From: Saccharomyces mikatae IFO 1815
Taxonomy: Eukaryota; Ascomycota; Saccharomycetes; Saccharomycetales; Saccharomycetaceae
Direction: 5' to 3'
Assembly: GCF_947241705.1 (NCBI RefSeq)
Contig: NC_079257.1
Span: 124,001-188,000 of the forward strand
DNA length: 64,000 bases
The position numbers and the translations under genes were made by a program. Under the pieces are notes generated by a model, which was not told the DNA's origin, made no database searches, and saw nothing but the letters and a program-made list of their open reading frames with translations. The stretch's first letter is position 1, and each line of letters starts with the position of its first letter. This document shows, in pieces, positions 9,301 to 18,695 of this stretch.

Positions 9301-10514
9301 ACAGCAGGAGCAGATTTTTGATGTGGCATGTCCTGTAAAGATGGTTTACTTGCTCTGGAAGGGATGGCAATTTGAGGTGCGCTTTGTTGTTGAGGAAGTG
9401 GATTTGGTGGATAAAGTCCCAGAGCTGGAGACTGTAATAATTCATTGGGAATAACGTCTGGTAATTCGACACCCGCATTTTTCTTCTGAATTAAGAACAT
9501 GGCAATGGCAAATTCTAATTTGGTGAATTCAGCATTGTTGTGGATGTCAGCTAAGTCCCAGATAGTGGCCAACGTCTCCTGGTTTAATCTAGATGATAAA
9601 AAGAAGGGAACCAACACAGCAGAACTCAATGAACCAGCATGTTGTTTGTCTAATGAATCAAACATTGCATCGAATTGCTGTTTTTTTTCAAAACTCAAAG
9701 ACCAGTCTGAAGCGGCATTATTGAAGGCACCCGTAGATAAACGTGATATAGTGGAATGCCTTGTTAATGAGGATACGCCCGTAGAATTGGCACTTAAAGG
9801 AGCAGTTCTATTTTGTTGGTTAGCAACAGCTGGTTCTAAACGAATAGAATCCCATAATTGGGTAGGTAATACAGCCGGTGGTGGCATCATACTTGGATGA
9901 TGGGACATCGAAAGTTGAATTAAATACATGGCCATTATGAATTCAGATTTGTCCAAAACACCTGAAGTATCTCTATCGCAAAGAGCCCAAATCTCACCTA
10001 ATGTTTGGTTTGGTAATCTGGCCTTCAAAAATATGTCCTTAGCCTTATCGCCTGCAACAGTTTGAGCACCCTTTGCAGTTCTATCAAACAATTGTGAAAA
10101 TTTAGCAATATCATTAGCAGATAAGGGCGGAACCTCAGTTGCATTTGTATTGGCGGTTTCGCTATTGCTTTGTATTGGAGTTGAGGTTTGACCTATAGGA
10201 AGAGCAGCCAGTTGAGCTGGTGCACTCTCATAGAGAGTGCTAGATATTGGTTGATTAGGAGTCTGTTGCAACTGAGCAATCATTCTCAAAGCGGCTGAAA
10301 ATTCGTTCAAGTTCAAAAATCCTTTATTGTCTATATCGACCATAGCCCAAACTTGGGACAGTATCTGTCCTGGAAGCCCGGAAGACGCGAACAGTGGTCT
10401 CACCGCCTCACCAGTAACTACCCCAAGATCTTCAGAATCCAACTGGTGGAATTTCTGATTATAGAAGGCCTGTTCCTGAGAGGACAATGGAGTTCTAAAA
10501 GTAATAGATGCCAT
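6381..10514 (-). CDS. EDE1: EDE1, early endocytic scaffold
   Basis: This 1377-residue protein (about 1381 in S. cerevisiae) is the yeast Eps15 homolog, one of the first proteins at clathrin-mediated endocytic sites. It also forms condensates that are cleared by selective autophagy. Three EH domains that bind NPF peptides lie at about 10-85, 135-205 and 276-346. Proline/glutamine-rich linkers follow to about 590, then a long coiled coil from about 595 to 875, an acidic Ser/Thr-rich disordered part with clathrin/AP-type motifs, and a C-terminal UBA domain at about 1338-1377 (IEELSGMGFTEEEA) that binds ubiquitin. The start is ATG at 10514. Confidence 0.97.
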   Translation of the reverse strand: MASITFRTPLSSQEQAFYNQKFHQLDSEDLGVVTGEAVRPLFASSGLPGQILSQVWAMVDIDNKGFLNLNEFSAALRMIAQLQQTPNQPISSTLYESAPAQLAALPIGQTSTPIQSNSETANTNATEVPPLSANDIAKFSQLFDRTAKGAQTVAGDKAKDIFLKARLPNQTLGEIWALCDRDTSGVLDKSEFIMAMYLIQLSMSHHPSMMPPPAVLPTQLWDSIRLEPAVANQQNRTAPLSANSTGVSSLTRHSTISRLSTGAFNNAASDWSLSFEKKQQFDAMFDSLDKQHAGSLSSAVLVPFFLSSRLNQETLATIWDLADIHNNAEFTKLEFAIAMFLIQKKNAGVELPDVIPNELLQSPALGLYPPNPLPQQQSAPQIAIPSRASKPSLQDMPHQKSAPAVNTQPPAPQVLPQNSNNGSLNDLLALNPSFSSPSPTKTQPIVQNNTNNSFSYDSNNGQATFQQQSQQPPTLTHSSSGLKKFTPTSNFGQSIIQEEPEEQDTPKEVHEVFSTQQPPPVPKHAASPVKRAASTTLPQVPNFSAFSMPANAATGAILGTAAGAAALGASALSRSSNSTLKNQDLYADGEASAQLSNATTEMANLSNQVNSLSKQASITNDKKSRATQELKRVTEMKNSIQVKLNNLRSTHDQNVKQTEQLEAQVIQANKENETLTQQLAVSEANYHAAESKLNELTNDLQESQAKNAELKEQITNLNSMTASLQSQLNEKQQHVKQERSMVDVNSKQLELSQITVVNLQKEIEGLGEKITVYLTKQKELNDYQKTVEEQHAQLQAKYQELSNKDTDLSDREKQLEERNKQIEEQEDLYHQHVSKLQEMYDDLSQRKASFDKADQELKERNIEYANNVRELSERQMNLAMGQLPDDVEDVIARCASNTGATTKEVTPKENVHEDTISKFVDTTVENSNLNTNRIKDDEEKTERTESDLFDRDVPTLGSQSDNENANTNDGTELGSETANANLTEALSDRFDGDLNEYGIPRSQSLTSSVANNAPQSVRDDVELPETLEERSIVNNSINRDKTGNLSHIPGEWEAAPATASTDVLSNETTEVIENGSTARKSDSNEDGDSVNSIQESPKLSSQQKAKTINEEFPPIQELHIDESDSSSSGDDEFEDTREIPSTAVNTARTAYNSQPTSISAAATSQDIQTSAQENSLPHDESGSQKANASSTLPVKDEFDDEFAGLEQAAVEEDNGAESESEFENVANSGSMEQFETIDHKDLDDELQANAFTGTLTSSSNSNIPNQQVQQGQQQSTGDPAQVSNDEWDEIFAGFGNSKAELSNTVAPQQAIPLKTDHTIATDLQHNPIVNRGVATTPKSLAIEELSGMGFTEEEAHSALEKCNWDLEAATNFLLDSA

Positions 10515-10876
10515 GGCTTATATCGTTTGAATCCTTTTGAAAACGCACGAATAAGAACAGGAAAAAGGATAGATCGAGAAATTCACTAACCTAGTTATAA
10601 TATCGGCACGCTGTATTGTTAGGTGGAAGCCGGTGTTTTCTATCTCTAAAAGAACCTTGTTTTGAATTGTTTCCACTACTATCTTGAAAAGGGGATTGCA
10701 ATGGTTGAAGATTTTGATTATAGGAGAAATCTAATCCCCCTCCAAAACAATGACGGGTAACTATCGTGTAGTTTTTCATTTCGCGATCGAAAAATATGCA
10801 TCATAGCATAACTAAGAGCATGTATTATCATATTCTGCAAGTGTTTTCATCAGCTGTGTAGGCACAATAGAAGGTG
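10515..10876. promoter_or_regulatory. Divergent promoter EDE1 / PSY4 with Reb1 core
   Basis: This 362 bp shared promoter contains a perfect Reb1 core, CGGGTAA, at 10754-10760. It is 117 bp from the PSY4 ATG and 240 bp from the EDE1 ATG. The position between divergent genes is typical of Reb1-organised nucleosome-free regions. Confidence 0.6.
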
Positions 10877-12250
10877 ATGAGCTCAACGATGTTGGATGAT
10901 GTAGATAATAATATGATGGGCATCAAGTCTATCAATCTATTCGAACTATTGAGTGATGTGGTGAAAGAGGGTGATAAGACGCGATTAGTGATGGCGGGCC
11001 CCGAGCAAGTCTTGCCCGATCTAATTCGGCATATTACTGATACAATACCGTTTGATCTATTTATGAATCTCAAGCATGAAATGAATGATGCGAAAGACCT
11101 CGTTACTAGACTGAATTGCCTGGGTAAGTTTCTGGATGATAATTTTTTACAGAAACATATATTCCCATTCACAATACTTCGGATATGCGAACTATGCTAT
11201 GATCCGTTTAAATATTATAAGATCAATGAGTTAGAAAAATTTGTAAACGCGTTGGAAAAATGTTGCTTGGTAACTAGCAGTTGGCAGGAACTCGAAAGAA
11301 CGGATTTTATGAATGGAGAGGATAGCAAGGAGAATGATATCCATATGATCAAGAATCAAGAAGACGTTTCGCTTATGAAAATATCATGGATGACTGAGGA
11401 CAGCACCAACGAGCTTGCTCCTTTTATAAAAGAAATTGATTCTATAATGAATGTCAATTTGGGGTACGAAGATGAGGATGATGAGGATGAAGACAGTGGT
11501 GATGGAGAAGAGGAAGGTTTTTTTAATGACGATGAAGACGGGGAACTGGATAATAAGGGCAAGTGTAATGTCTTGTTGAAGGATGAAAATTTCATTGTGG
11601 AAGAATACTATGAAGACGATGGCGACACAAACAATGCTGATACTGATAAGAAGAGGCAAAATAAAGGTAATTCTACTGCCAAGGATAACTGTGATGATGA
11701 TGATGGAGAAGGTGATGATGATGATGATGACGATGATGACGATGATTATCGCGAAGATGGCGCAGTTGAAGATGATGAAGATGATGATCACATGGGGAGC
11801 ACGGACGATGACGAAGACGATGAAGAAGATAGACGTGTGGCTGGGAATGCCAAGGTGCGAAAATGCGACAATAAGAATGAAACTCCAAGGAAGAGAAAAC
11901 CTACAGATTTGGATAACTTTGAGTACGACGAGTCACCCTCGTTCACAGATATGGATCTCACGACACCAAAGAAATACAAACATAACACAACGGGCAGGTT
12001 CTCTATAATAGAATCGCCATCTTCTTCGCTCCTCAATAGTGTGGATGGAAATCACGAGATGTCATCGAGCCAAGAGGAGGAAAAAGAGGACCTTCACGGA
12101 AATAGTGAGGGGCGGAGTGAGGGACTGTTACAAGACGACAAATTGGTAAGTCCGTCAATAAGCTCTTCACAAGAGGATAAAATGGTTGCGATTGCTGGTA
12201 TTACCTACCATGATAATAACGGAAGCCCGCTGGGCAAAAAGTCGAGGTGA
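10877..12250 (+). CDS. PSY4: PSY4, regulatory subunit R2 of protein phosphatase PP4
   Basis: This 457-residue protein begins MSSTMLDDVDNN; the frame can be extended one codon only by a GTG, so ATG 10877 is the start. The N-terminal 190 residues carry the conserved PP4R2 helical domain (DLIRHITDTIPFDLF, FPFTILRICELCYDP). With Pph3 and Psy2 it dephosphorylates gamma-H2A and Rad53 during recovery from the DNA-damage checkpoint in the nucleus. The middle, about residues 195-325, is a very acidic Asp/Glu tract that differs in length from S. cerevisiae (441 residues in all). The C-terminal KKYKHNTTGRFSIIESPSSS block and the GKKSR end are conserved. Confidence 0.95.
   Translation: MSSTMLDDVDNNMMGIKSINLFELLSDVVKEGDKTRLVMAGPEQVLPDLIRHITDTIPFDLFMNLKHEMNDAKDLVTRLNCLGKFLDDNFLQKHIFPFTILRICELCYDPFKYYKINELEKFVNALEKCCLVTSSWQELERTDFMNGEDSKENDIHMIKNQEDVSLMKISWMTEDSTNELAPFIKEIDSIMNVNLGYEDEDDEDEDSGDGEEEGFFNDDEDGELDNKGKCNVLLKDENFIVEEYYEDDGDTNNADTDKKRQNKGNSTAKDNCDDDDGEGDDDDDDDDDDDYREDGAVEDDEDDDHMGSTDDDEDDEEDRRVAGNAKVRKCDNKNETPRKRKPTDLDNFEYDESPSFTDMDLTTPKKYKHNTTGRFSIIESPSSSLLNSVDGNHEMSSSQEEEKEDLHGNSEGRSEGLLQDDKLVSPSISSSQEDKMVAIAGITYHDNNGSPLGKKSR
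11691..11748 (+). repeat. GAT/GAC trinucleotide tract in PSY4 (poly-Asp)
   Basis: An uneven run of GAT and GAC codons encodes a nearly continuous Asp stretch interrupted by Gly-Glu-Gly. The length difference from S. cerevisiae Psy4 lies in this acidic part of the protein. Confidence 0.75.
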
Positions 12251-12610
12251 TTGTAAATTGGTTTCTTCATCAAATCTCCTCATTTTGCATAATATCATTA
12301 ATTACAATTTAACAGAGAAAACTTTATTTTGTCTTATTTCAAATTTGATAGTTCTTCAGGATCTTGTTATTTATATATAAAAATAAGATAACTATTTAAT
12401 CTTAGTTTCTACGCTTTTTTTTTTTTTAGTTTTGACTTTTGCAGGGCATAATATCCCTGTCAATAAATAATGAAGAGCTCTTTGGGTTACTAGAATATAA
12501 AATACATGTAAATTTTCATTTATGGTGTTGGTGTGCGCGCGTACATTTGAACACCTGGCTGATTGTTTGTTTCTATTCTTATGTGCACGAAAAGTATGTT
12601 GTCACGCATC
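12251..12610. other. Convergent 3' region PSY4 / COR1
   Basis: This 360 bp interval is AT-rich with a T run near 12417-12428 and alternating purine-pyrimidine GTGCGCGCGTAC near 12533-12544. It should hold both polyadenylation regions. No gene is seen. Confidence 0.6.
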
Positions 12611-13984
12611 TTACCATCTCATCATGGACATGTCGCTTCTGATTCTCATGTAGTCTAATAACCCTTCAATTTGGCCGGTACCAGCAATAGCAATATCTTG
12701 GTCCCATAGTCTCTTACCAGCCCAAGACTTGACATCTTTAACGGTGACGGCATCAATTTTCTTGAAAGCCTCATTTAGAGATAATTTGGAGCCCTTGACT
12801 AGGACTTCGGCTCCTAACAAGTTAGCGTCATTGACTGGGTTGCCTGATTCGTATAATTGTCCCAGCTGTAATTTCAAGAGGGATTTAGCACGTTCAACTT
12901 CGGTGTCAGTGACAGAAATGGTCAATCTATTCCATTGTTTCAAAGTGAAGTGGATGAGGTCATCAATCATAGTAACATTTCTAGTGGCGGTAGAAAATCC
13001 CCACAAACCGGATTCTTTGTAAGAAAGTGAGAAATGATTGAAAGAGTCGCATAATTGGTATTCCTGTATGTTATCTAACAATTTGACACCCTGTAATCTA
13101 GAAGCGGGTTCAAAAGCGTTATAAGAGCCGAAAATTTTAGCGGCTAATTTAGCAACAAAGTAGTGTGGAGAATTGACGGGTTCACCTTCTACAGCCAAAG
13201 AGATCCATGCCTTTGGTAAAGTGTCGTCTCTCAATCTAACTTCTGAACCCAAGAAGGCTGCCTTTTTCTTGAGTACTGGCTTGGTACCGGTTTGCAAACT
13301 TAAGTTTTTGGATTCGATGGAATTCACTAAATCCTCGTGTTTGATATTACCGGTACCAACAATCACAGCGTTTGAATTCAAGAAATGGTTGTGAGCAAAC
13401 GATTCCAGATCAGCAACAACCAAGTTCTCTAGTGACTCCAGCGTACCTCTAGTTGGTAAAGATAATGGGGTGTTTTGGAAAGCAGTGGAGTGCAAATGTT
13501 CCAATACTCTGTTAGGATGATCCTTCTCTTCGAAATCTTGGACTTGCTTTAAAACAGATTTCTTGGTAGCCTCAAAATTAGAAGAAGATAACAAATTAGC
13601 CTTTTGTTGAAGTAAAGACTGGTTCAGAAATTCCAGTGATTTGGCAGCAGAATCTGGCAAAGAGGACACAATATAAGATTGGAAATCTCTGGAGACAGTG
13701 GAGGACAATGCCAAACCTTCCTTGGCAGCTACTGCTGAGTTCTCTTTGGATAGAAAGATGTTCTTCCATAAATTCGAAACCCCATTGTTATAAGGGTTTT
13801 CGTTAGCAGCACCAGAACCGAAGACTACACCTATAGAAGCGGAGTTGGCTGAAGGGTTATGCTCAGTGGCTACGATCACACCGTTGGACAATTGAGTCAC
13901 TTCGGCCTTTGGGGCTGTTGCAGCTGTGGCCAAAGCCCTCTTGAACTGGTTAGATACAGTTTTTGAAGTCACTGTTCTTAGCAT
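12611..13984 (-). CDS. COR1: COR1, core subunit 1 of respiratory complex III
   Basis: This 457-residue protein has the same length as S. cerevisiae Cor1. A basic, hydroxylated N-terminus (MLRTVTSKTVSNQFKRALAT) looks like a cleavable mitochondrial presequence. The rest has the M16 metallopeptidase fold shared by core proteins and mitochondrial processing peptidase. The zinc-binding HxxEH motif is missing (the region reads NLWKNIFLSKEN), as expected for a structural core subunit. Cor1 sits on the matrix side of ubiquinol-cytochrome c reductase. A CCAAT box 330 bp upstream fits HAP-dependent respiratory control. Confidence 0.97.
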   Translation of the reverse strand: MLRTVTSKTVSNQFKRALATAATAPKAEVTQLSNGVIVATEHNPSANSASIGVVFGSGAANENPYNNGVSNLWKNIFLSKENSAVAAKEGLALSSTVSRDFQSYIVSSLPDSAAKSLEFLNQSLLQQKANLLSSSNFEATKKSVLKQVQDFEEKDHPNRVLEHLHSTAFQNTPLSLPTRGTLESLENLVVADLESFAHNHFLNSNAVIVGTGNIKHEDLVNSIESKNLSLQTGTKPVLKKKAAFLGSEVRLRDDTLPKAWISLAVEGEPVNSPHYFVAKLAAKIFGSYNAFEPASRLQGVKLLDNIQEYQLCDSFNHFSLSYKESGLWGFSTATRNVTMIDDLIHFTLKQWNRLTISVTDTEVERAKSLLKLQLGQLYESGNPVNDANLLGAEVLVKGSKLSLNEAFKKIDAVTVKDVKSWAGKRLWDQDIAIAGTGQIEGLLDYMRIRSDMSMMRW

Positions 13985-14313
13985 TTTTTATATGTAATTA
14001 TTTTCTTTTTCAAAGATATGATGATGCTGATGTACTCGTTTTATTACTTCACAATTGTTTTAACTATCACGAGTAGTAATTTGATACAATCACGAGTAAC
14101 TTATACGAACAGGGATGAGGTAATTTTCTTTCTAAAAAGCAAGCGCTTTATTATATGTTTGCTTTCCTCGAATAAGATTGAGGCGGGAGTAGGGGAATAT
14201 CGGTTAGGGAGCGCGGTAGGCCTTTAGTTTTCTAGTTTGATTTTTATTTGGTGCAGCTGACAGCGGGCCCTTGAAGTTCTGGAGAAGAAAAACACTTTTA
14301 ATTTATTGAAATT

Positions 14314-14321
14314 TCATTGGT
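14314..14321 (-). promoter_or_regulatory. CCAAT box upstream of COR1
   Basis: On the COR1 sense strand this reads ACCAATGA, a good match to the Hap2/3/4/5 site, 330 bp upstream of the ATG. COR1 belongs to the class of respiratory genes induced by this activator; binding here is inferred. Confidence 0.5.
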
Positions 14322-14660
14322 GCAGAAAAACTACCAGACGGGTTACACTTAAGGCCATGGTTTTTATGTTACCCTCCAGATCCCGGGTTACATTTATCGT
14401 ACAGAAGTATATACGCTCTTTCAGGTTCCTTATTATTCTGAAAGTGGGTATGGGTTGAAGAAGCAGGTATATTTAAATGGATGCCAAGCTAAAACGGAAG
14501 AGGGAATACTGCACATATCGCCGAACCGGAAAATCATCGGCCTGACTCATTTACGTTTTTCCGCTCCACCATGTTGATGCCTTGTGATGTAACATGAAGA
14601 AATGCACTGCGGGCCGATAATCGGTTTTACCCCGGATTTGTGATTATATTCTATTGGACA

Positions 14661-14855
14661 ATGGAGCGACGGACAAGACCCGAAACGCGGACTGGAACAT
14701 CGGTCCGTACGGAAGCACCAAGGGTTTTCCCTTGTTTCGGCATTGAAAGAGGTATTTCGCATGTATTTTACCGGGTTAAGAGCTTTGAGAAAGCTCTGAT
14801 CCTTGAAAAGAGCGAAGCAAAAAAAAATACAATGTATCCGGTTGCCCATGCATGA
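14661..14855 (+). CDS. Doubtful 64-codon ORF at the position of YBL044W
   Basis: An ATG-started frame encodes 64 residues beginning MERRTRPETRTG, very basic and Arg/Thr-rich at the N-terminus. Its distance from COR1 and ECM13 matches where S. cerevisiae has the uncharacterised 122-codon YBL044W, as I recall the map. The frame is half that length, is closed upstream by a stop at 14595-14597, and shows no recognisable domain. It may be a diverged remnant, a chance ORF, or transcribed promoter DNA. I would not treat it as a gene without evidence of translation. Confidence 0.15.
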   Translation: MERRTRPETRTGTSVRTEAPRVFPCFGIERGISHVFYRVKSFEKALILEKSEAKKNTMYPVAHA

Positions 14856-14947
14856 TTGGTAATGTGTTTTCGGAAGTAACTAGTTGCGCTCCGCGGCGAT
14901 ATATTCTTCAGTAAAGGGTAATGGATACATAAACACACATATATATT

Positions 14948-14979
14948 TATAACGTATATATATATATATATACGTTATA
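14948..14979. repeat. Perfect 32 bp palindrome, TA-repeat core with ACGT arms
   Basis: TATAACGT, an alternating TA core, then ACGTTATA form an uninterrupted self-complementary sequence centred between 14963 and 14964, about 205 bp upstream of ECM13. The core is a simple (TA)n tract, but the GC-containing arms make it more than a plain microsatellite. Confidence 0.85.
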
Positions 14980-15182
14980 TCAAAAGTGTTCAGTCTTATT
15001 TTTCTCTAGTATTGCGTCCTTGTTTATTTTCCCCTCGTTTGCAGTCCTGTATGACCAAAGGAAAAATAAAAAGACAGCCATTACTCAACAAAAAGCTTTG
15101 CACTACTAAGCTAGACAAACCACTTTTTATACGTTTATTTATTTTTTCACACACATAGAAAATACTCAACATTGCGATTGTA

Positions 15183-15962
15183 ATGAAATCTACAACCCCA
15201 TCGATTGAAGATCAGTACGTTTTGGCCAGTATGGCCCGCTCTAAATTGGCAAAATGCGTCAGCGTCACTACTAGAAACAAGGACTACAACCTGAGGGTTT
15301 TAGTTGGTCATGCAAACTTGCTCGACAAGATAACAGAAAACGTGGAAGCTCATAATGCAGCAGTGAATTCCCTCGCTGGAGACCCCTTCAGTAAAGGCCA
15401 TGAGAATTTGTCCATAGAACATATTGAATTGTCCAAAGTAAGTAAGGGTACCAGCTGTGACGAGGAGAGTGACAGAAAGACAGTGTGCGACGATTACTGT
15501 GATTATTACTCCAGTGACGAAGATGTAGATGCAGATACTCTTTCTTCAACTGATAGTGAAGATGACGAGGATTATGAAGACTATGACCTTGAATACGATT
15601 GTCCTTGCGGTGACTATAACAAGAACGTCGATACGTACTTTAGTTTTCACACCGCCCCCAATTACCAATATTTGACCCACACAAACTCACATTCTGAGCA
15701 AGGTAGTGAATCTTCGGAAAGCACACCGCGTCACAATGTTCGTTCAACTACTGTTTTGACGACGCGGGAAGGCCAGGGATATGAGGGCAAAACACATGAT
15801 TCTACAGATTTGAATAGGTCAATGCCAATTTTCCGTGTACTGTCACTCCGCGCAAATGGGCAAGAAGATGGCAGTAGTGCTAGCGAAAACGATAGTGCTA
15901 GCGATGCCGAGGATGGATCCTTATCATTAACCAGATTCCATTCTTGTCCAATAACAGCATAA
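15183..15962 (+). CDS. ECM13: ECM13, acidic protein of unknown function
   Basis: This 259-residue protein (about 257 in S. cerevisiae) begins [21 protein letters not shown], a segment well conserved in the Ecm13/YJR115W paralog pair. A strongly acidic tract at about residues 95-140 ([28 protein letters not shown]) is followed by [28 protein letters not shown], which looks like a short linear motif region. The C-terminus is Ser-rich with [14 protein letters not shown] see no membrane segment or enzyme motif. The name comes from a cell-wall screen in S. cerevisiae; the molecular role is not known. Confidence 0.93.
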   Translation: MKSTTPSIEDQYVLASMARSKLAKCVSVTTRNKDYNLRVLVGHANLLDKITENVEAHNAAVNSLAGDPFSKGHENLSIEHIELSKVSKGTSCDEESDRKTVCDDYCDYYSSDEDVDADTLSSTDSEDDEDYEDYDLEYDCPCGDYNKNVDTYFSFHTAPNYQYLTHTNSHSEQGSESSESTPRHNVRSTTVLTTREGQGYEGKTHDSTDLNRSMPIFRVLSLRANGQEDGSSASENDSASDAEDGSLSLTRFHSCPITA

Positions 15963-16775
15963 AACCAAAATAAAGAAGAGAAGATCATAACTCATTTCCG
16001 CATTATCACTCTCATACCTGCATCATAGTTTTTCTTTTAGTTGTATCATTATTGTGACAGAGTGCGCGAGCACTCGTCTATATACCAAACGCAAAATATA
16101 TATATATTCTTACTTCATAGTATTTTTTAGGAAAAAGGAGGATCCTTTAGTCCATTTTTGTTCTTTCTTATTAATATAAATAAGTGGGGGTTTTTTTTTT
16201 ATCATTATCGTTGCGGCTCAAGAGTTTTATTCTTAATATGGTCCAAGACGAATTTTGCGATAAGACACATTTATTTGGCACCTTTCTTTTACAGTCGAGA
16301 TCTACCCTCAGCGCGGTGTGTGCAAGCAATTTGTATTTTACTGAACGCAACTTGCACGAGCTCATTGTATTTAGTACAACGGGATAGGCCTATAATATGC
16401 CCGGCATCCATGGTAAAACACACCTCGCTAGTAAATCTAAGTCGTTGGTGCTGGTATGCTGCTTGAGCAAGGTTCGAATTGTAAGAAATTTGTTTCAATA
16501 GCAAACTCTTTTTTGTCCAGGAAAGTCGGCAACTGAGATGTAACATATGAAGTCCCTGTCCATATGCGCGTGAACGTCTTGGTGAATTTGACTAATAAAG
16601 TACGCTTAAATTTACTTTTATATATTATAGGTTACGATTTGAGATGGTGGTAACCAATATGCTTATATACATGCACAGACAGGATCAAACCTATGCAGAT
16701 TATAAGTAGACTTGGTTTTGTTTTTCTGGCTCTGATATTATGATGATTGGTCGCTCACATTCTTATTATTTCTAC
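15963..16775. other. Long convergent gap ECM13 / FUI1 without a gene
   Basis: These 813 bases lie between converging genes, much longer than needed for two terminators. The longest frames are short, overlap on both strands and lack ATG starts or recognisable content. A GGTTCGAATT at 16471-16480 resembles a Pol III B box, but no tRNA-like cloverleaf surrounds it. I see no other structure. Confidence 0.6.
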
Positions 16776-18695
16776 TTAAACATATCGTACCTTTTCAAAG
16801 CCAGTGGAAACACCACCATATTCTTCGAATGCTTCTCTTTCCGTCCCAAATTCTTCGACTTCGATCCATTCTTCAAGCCACTTGCAGTCAGTTATTTTAG
16901 CATCTCCTGGAACACCTTTAATCGGGTAGAAATATACTAGAATGCAGTAACATAATGCTGCAATAAGGTAACCCACAAAATAGTTCAAATAGTAGACTTT
17001 CATAGCACCAATTGGCACGGAAAGCCCCACCGAACCCAAGAATCCTGCAAAATTGGGGGCAATTCCAAAAATATACGCTACCACTGCTCTCCAATTTGTA
17101 CCATATTTATTGTACATGTAGTAAGATCCTGGTTTATTGGTGTAGCAATGGAAAATATTAACGTAACCTTTTCTGACAATAAAGTAATCGGCTGAAATAA
17201 CGCCTGCAATAGCACTCAAGAAAACCGCGTATGCTGATAATGCCGTGGTAAACTTCGATGATGATGACAATAAATCCCAGGGACAAATCGCTAACGATAC
17301 TAGAGCACAAATATAAGAACCACGTCTAATGTTAATGAACTTGGGCAATAATGCAGTCATATCAGTACCTGCAGGAATAGAGTTACCGGACAAGTTAGCA
17401 CCTAACTGGTCAAATGCAAAAATGAACGAGATTAGGAACACACCTGCTCTGTTCCCTGAAGTGTAGTTGTCCAGGTATCTGTCCAATATGTCTAGGGGAC
17501 TCCAATAGTTGATGCCGTATAAAGTATAAGCTGCAGAGACGGACAGTATACCAATTAAGGAAATAATTGCATAGCAGACAGGTAGAGCAACTAACTGCGA
17601 ATAAACAGATGACCTGTAGGTTTTGCCGAATCTGGTGAAATCAGGAGCGTTTAGGATCAAAGTGGAAAAATTATCTAGGGCGCTCATAATGGCTCTAATC
17701 ACAGACCATGCCAAGACGGACCTATTGATGGTGCCACTATTATCATTCAATGAACCCAACGCTAAACGGCCTTTGGCCTTGCCAAGTGTCCAGATTAAAA
17801 ATCCGAATGCTGCAAATGGGGTGATGGCAGATTTAAATGCGAAGATATGACGCAGTTTATCCGGTGGGAACCATAGAAACGGCAAACACGCAACCCAGAA
17901 TACCATGAAGCACATAAACTCGAAATTCGTCAGATTAGGGTTCTTTATGGTGTCTTTGATTCTTATGTTTAAATCAGTGCCAAAGATGGACTTTAGCATC
18001 AATTGGACACACTGACTACCGATATACGCTAACGTCGAATTCCAGACACATGCCATGACTACACGATTGATTACTATCCAGATGGAGAAATAGATACCAA
18101 ATGACACTCTTGACGAGATGGGGAAGGAGATATGGTAATTGTTTCCGACTTTGGAGCCCAATATCAAGAAAAATGCAACAAAAGTGTATCCAACCCATAT
18201 ACAGATCCAAGTCTGCCACCAGTTAAGCCCTAGCTGTAGACCAGTGGCTGATATTTGCCATGTGTTAACATTGAATGACCCGGAAATCCAAAAGAAAATA
18301 TACTGCTTCCATGTCCACGTTCTTCTTTTAGCTTCCACAGGCCGTAGATCTGTGTTGTACAAGTAAGTGGTACGTAGGGACTCCCGTAATTCCTTTAGCG
18401 TCCTTATCGATTTTTTGGGCTTATGATTAACTGAATCGGTAGAATCATACTTGACTTCTAAAAACTCTATGATCTTCTGAAACCAGGACGCCTTTTCACC
18501 ATCTTGCACAATGCTTACATTATTTTCTGAATCGGTCTCTTTTTTTTCTATGATGTAAGCATCATTTTTAGAAAGAGTTTTTACCGTACCCTCCAATTCG
18601 AATTCTTTTGTGGTTTGCTTGTTGTCATCTGTGACTAAGGTGACATTCTTCATTGTCCTCGAAGAGGCATCGAGTTCAGAATCAGATAAAGACAT
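16776..18695 (-). CDS. FUI1: FUI1, high-affinity uridine permease
   Basis: This 639-residue protein, identical in length to S. cerevisiae Fui1, is a plasma-membrane proton symporter of the NCS1 (Fur) family that imports uridine. A hydrophilic N-terminal tail of about 110 residues, diverged from S. cerevisiae, carries acidic and Lys residues suited to ubiquitin-driven endocytosis. The family signature NVNTWQISATGLQLGLNWW follows at about 143-161, then about twelve hydrophobic segments and a short C-terminal tail. The frame extends upstream only through a TTG; the ATG at 18695 (MSLSDSELD) is the start. Confidence 0.96.
   Translation of the reverse strand: MSLSDSELDASSRTMKNVTLVTDDNKQTTKEFELEGTVKTLSKNDAYIIEKKETDSENNVSIVQDGEKASWFQKIIEFLEVKYDSTDSVNHKPKKSIRTLKELRESLRTTYLYNTDLRPVEAKRRTWTWKQYIFFWISGSFNVNTWQISATGLQLGLNWWQTWICIWVGYTFVAFFLILGSKVGNNYHISFPISSRVSFGIYFSIWIVINRVVMACVWNSTLAYIGSQCVQLMLKSIFGTDLNIRIKDTIKNPNLTNFEFMCFMVFWVACLPFLWFPPDKLRHIFAFKSAITPFAAFGFLIWTLGKAKGRLALGSLNDNSGTINRSVLAWSVIRAIMSALDNFSTLILNAPDFTRFGKTYRSSVYSQLVALPVCYAIISLIGILSVSAAYTLYGINYWSPLDILDRYLDNYTSGNRAGVFLISFIFAFDQLGANLSGNSIPAGTDMTALLPKFINIRRGSYICALVSLAICPWDLLSSSSKFTTALSAYAVFLSAIAGVISADYFIVRKGYVNIFHCYTNKPGSYYMYNKYGTNWRAVVAYIFGIAPNFAGFLGSVGLSVPIGAMKVYYLNYFVGYLIAALCYCILVYFYPIKGVPGDAKITDCKWLEEWIEVEEFGTEREAFEEYGGVSTGFEKVRYV

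Larger units (their letters stand above)
13985..15182. other. Long divergent intergenic region COR1 / ECM13
   Basis: These 1198 bases hold the COR1 promoter (left), the ECM13 promoter (right), a CCAAT box, a 32 bp perfect palindrome, and a doubtful short ORF where S. cerevisiae has YBL044W. ATCACGAGTA occurs twice, 22 bp apart (near 14066 and 14088); the second copy is one base from the Abf1 consensus. Confidence 0.65.

Noticed and set aside
11384-11791. Long reverse-strand open frame opposite PSY4
   Set aside because: It mirrors the GAT-rich acidic tract (giving Ile/Val runs), has no promoter context and overlaps a well conserved gene.
16471-16480. GGTTCGAATT resembling a Pol III B box, possible tRNA or tRNA relic; similar strings at 43837-43847 and 47138-47148
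   Set aside because: No A box at the right distance, no acceptor-stem pairing and no cloverleaf in any of the three cases; the third lies inside the RPL19B intron. Chance matches are likely.
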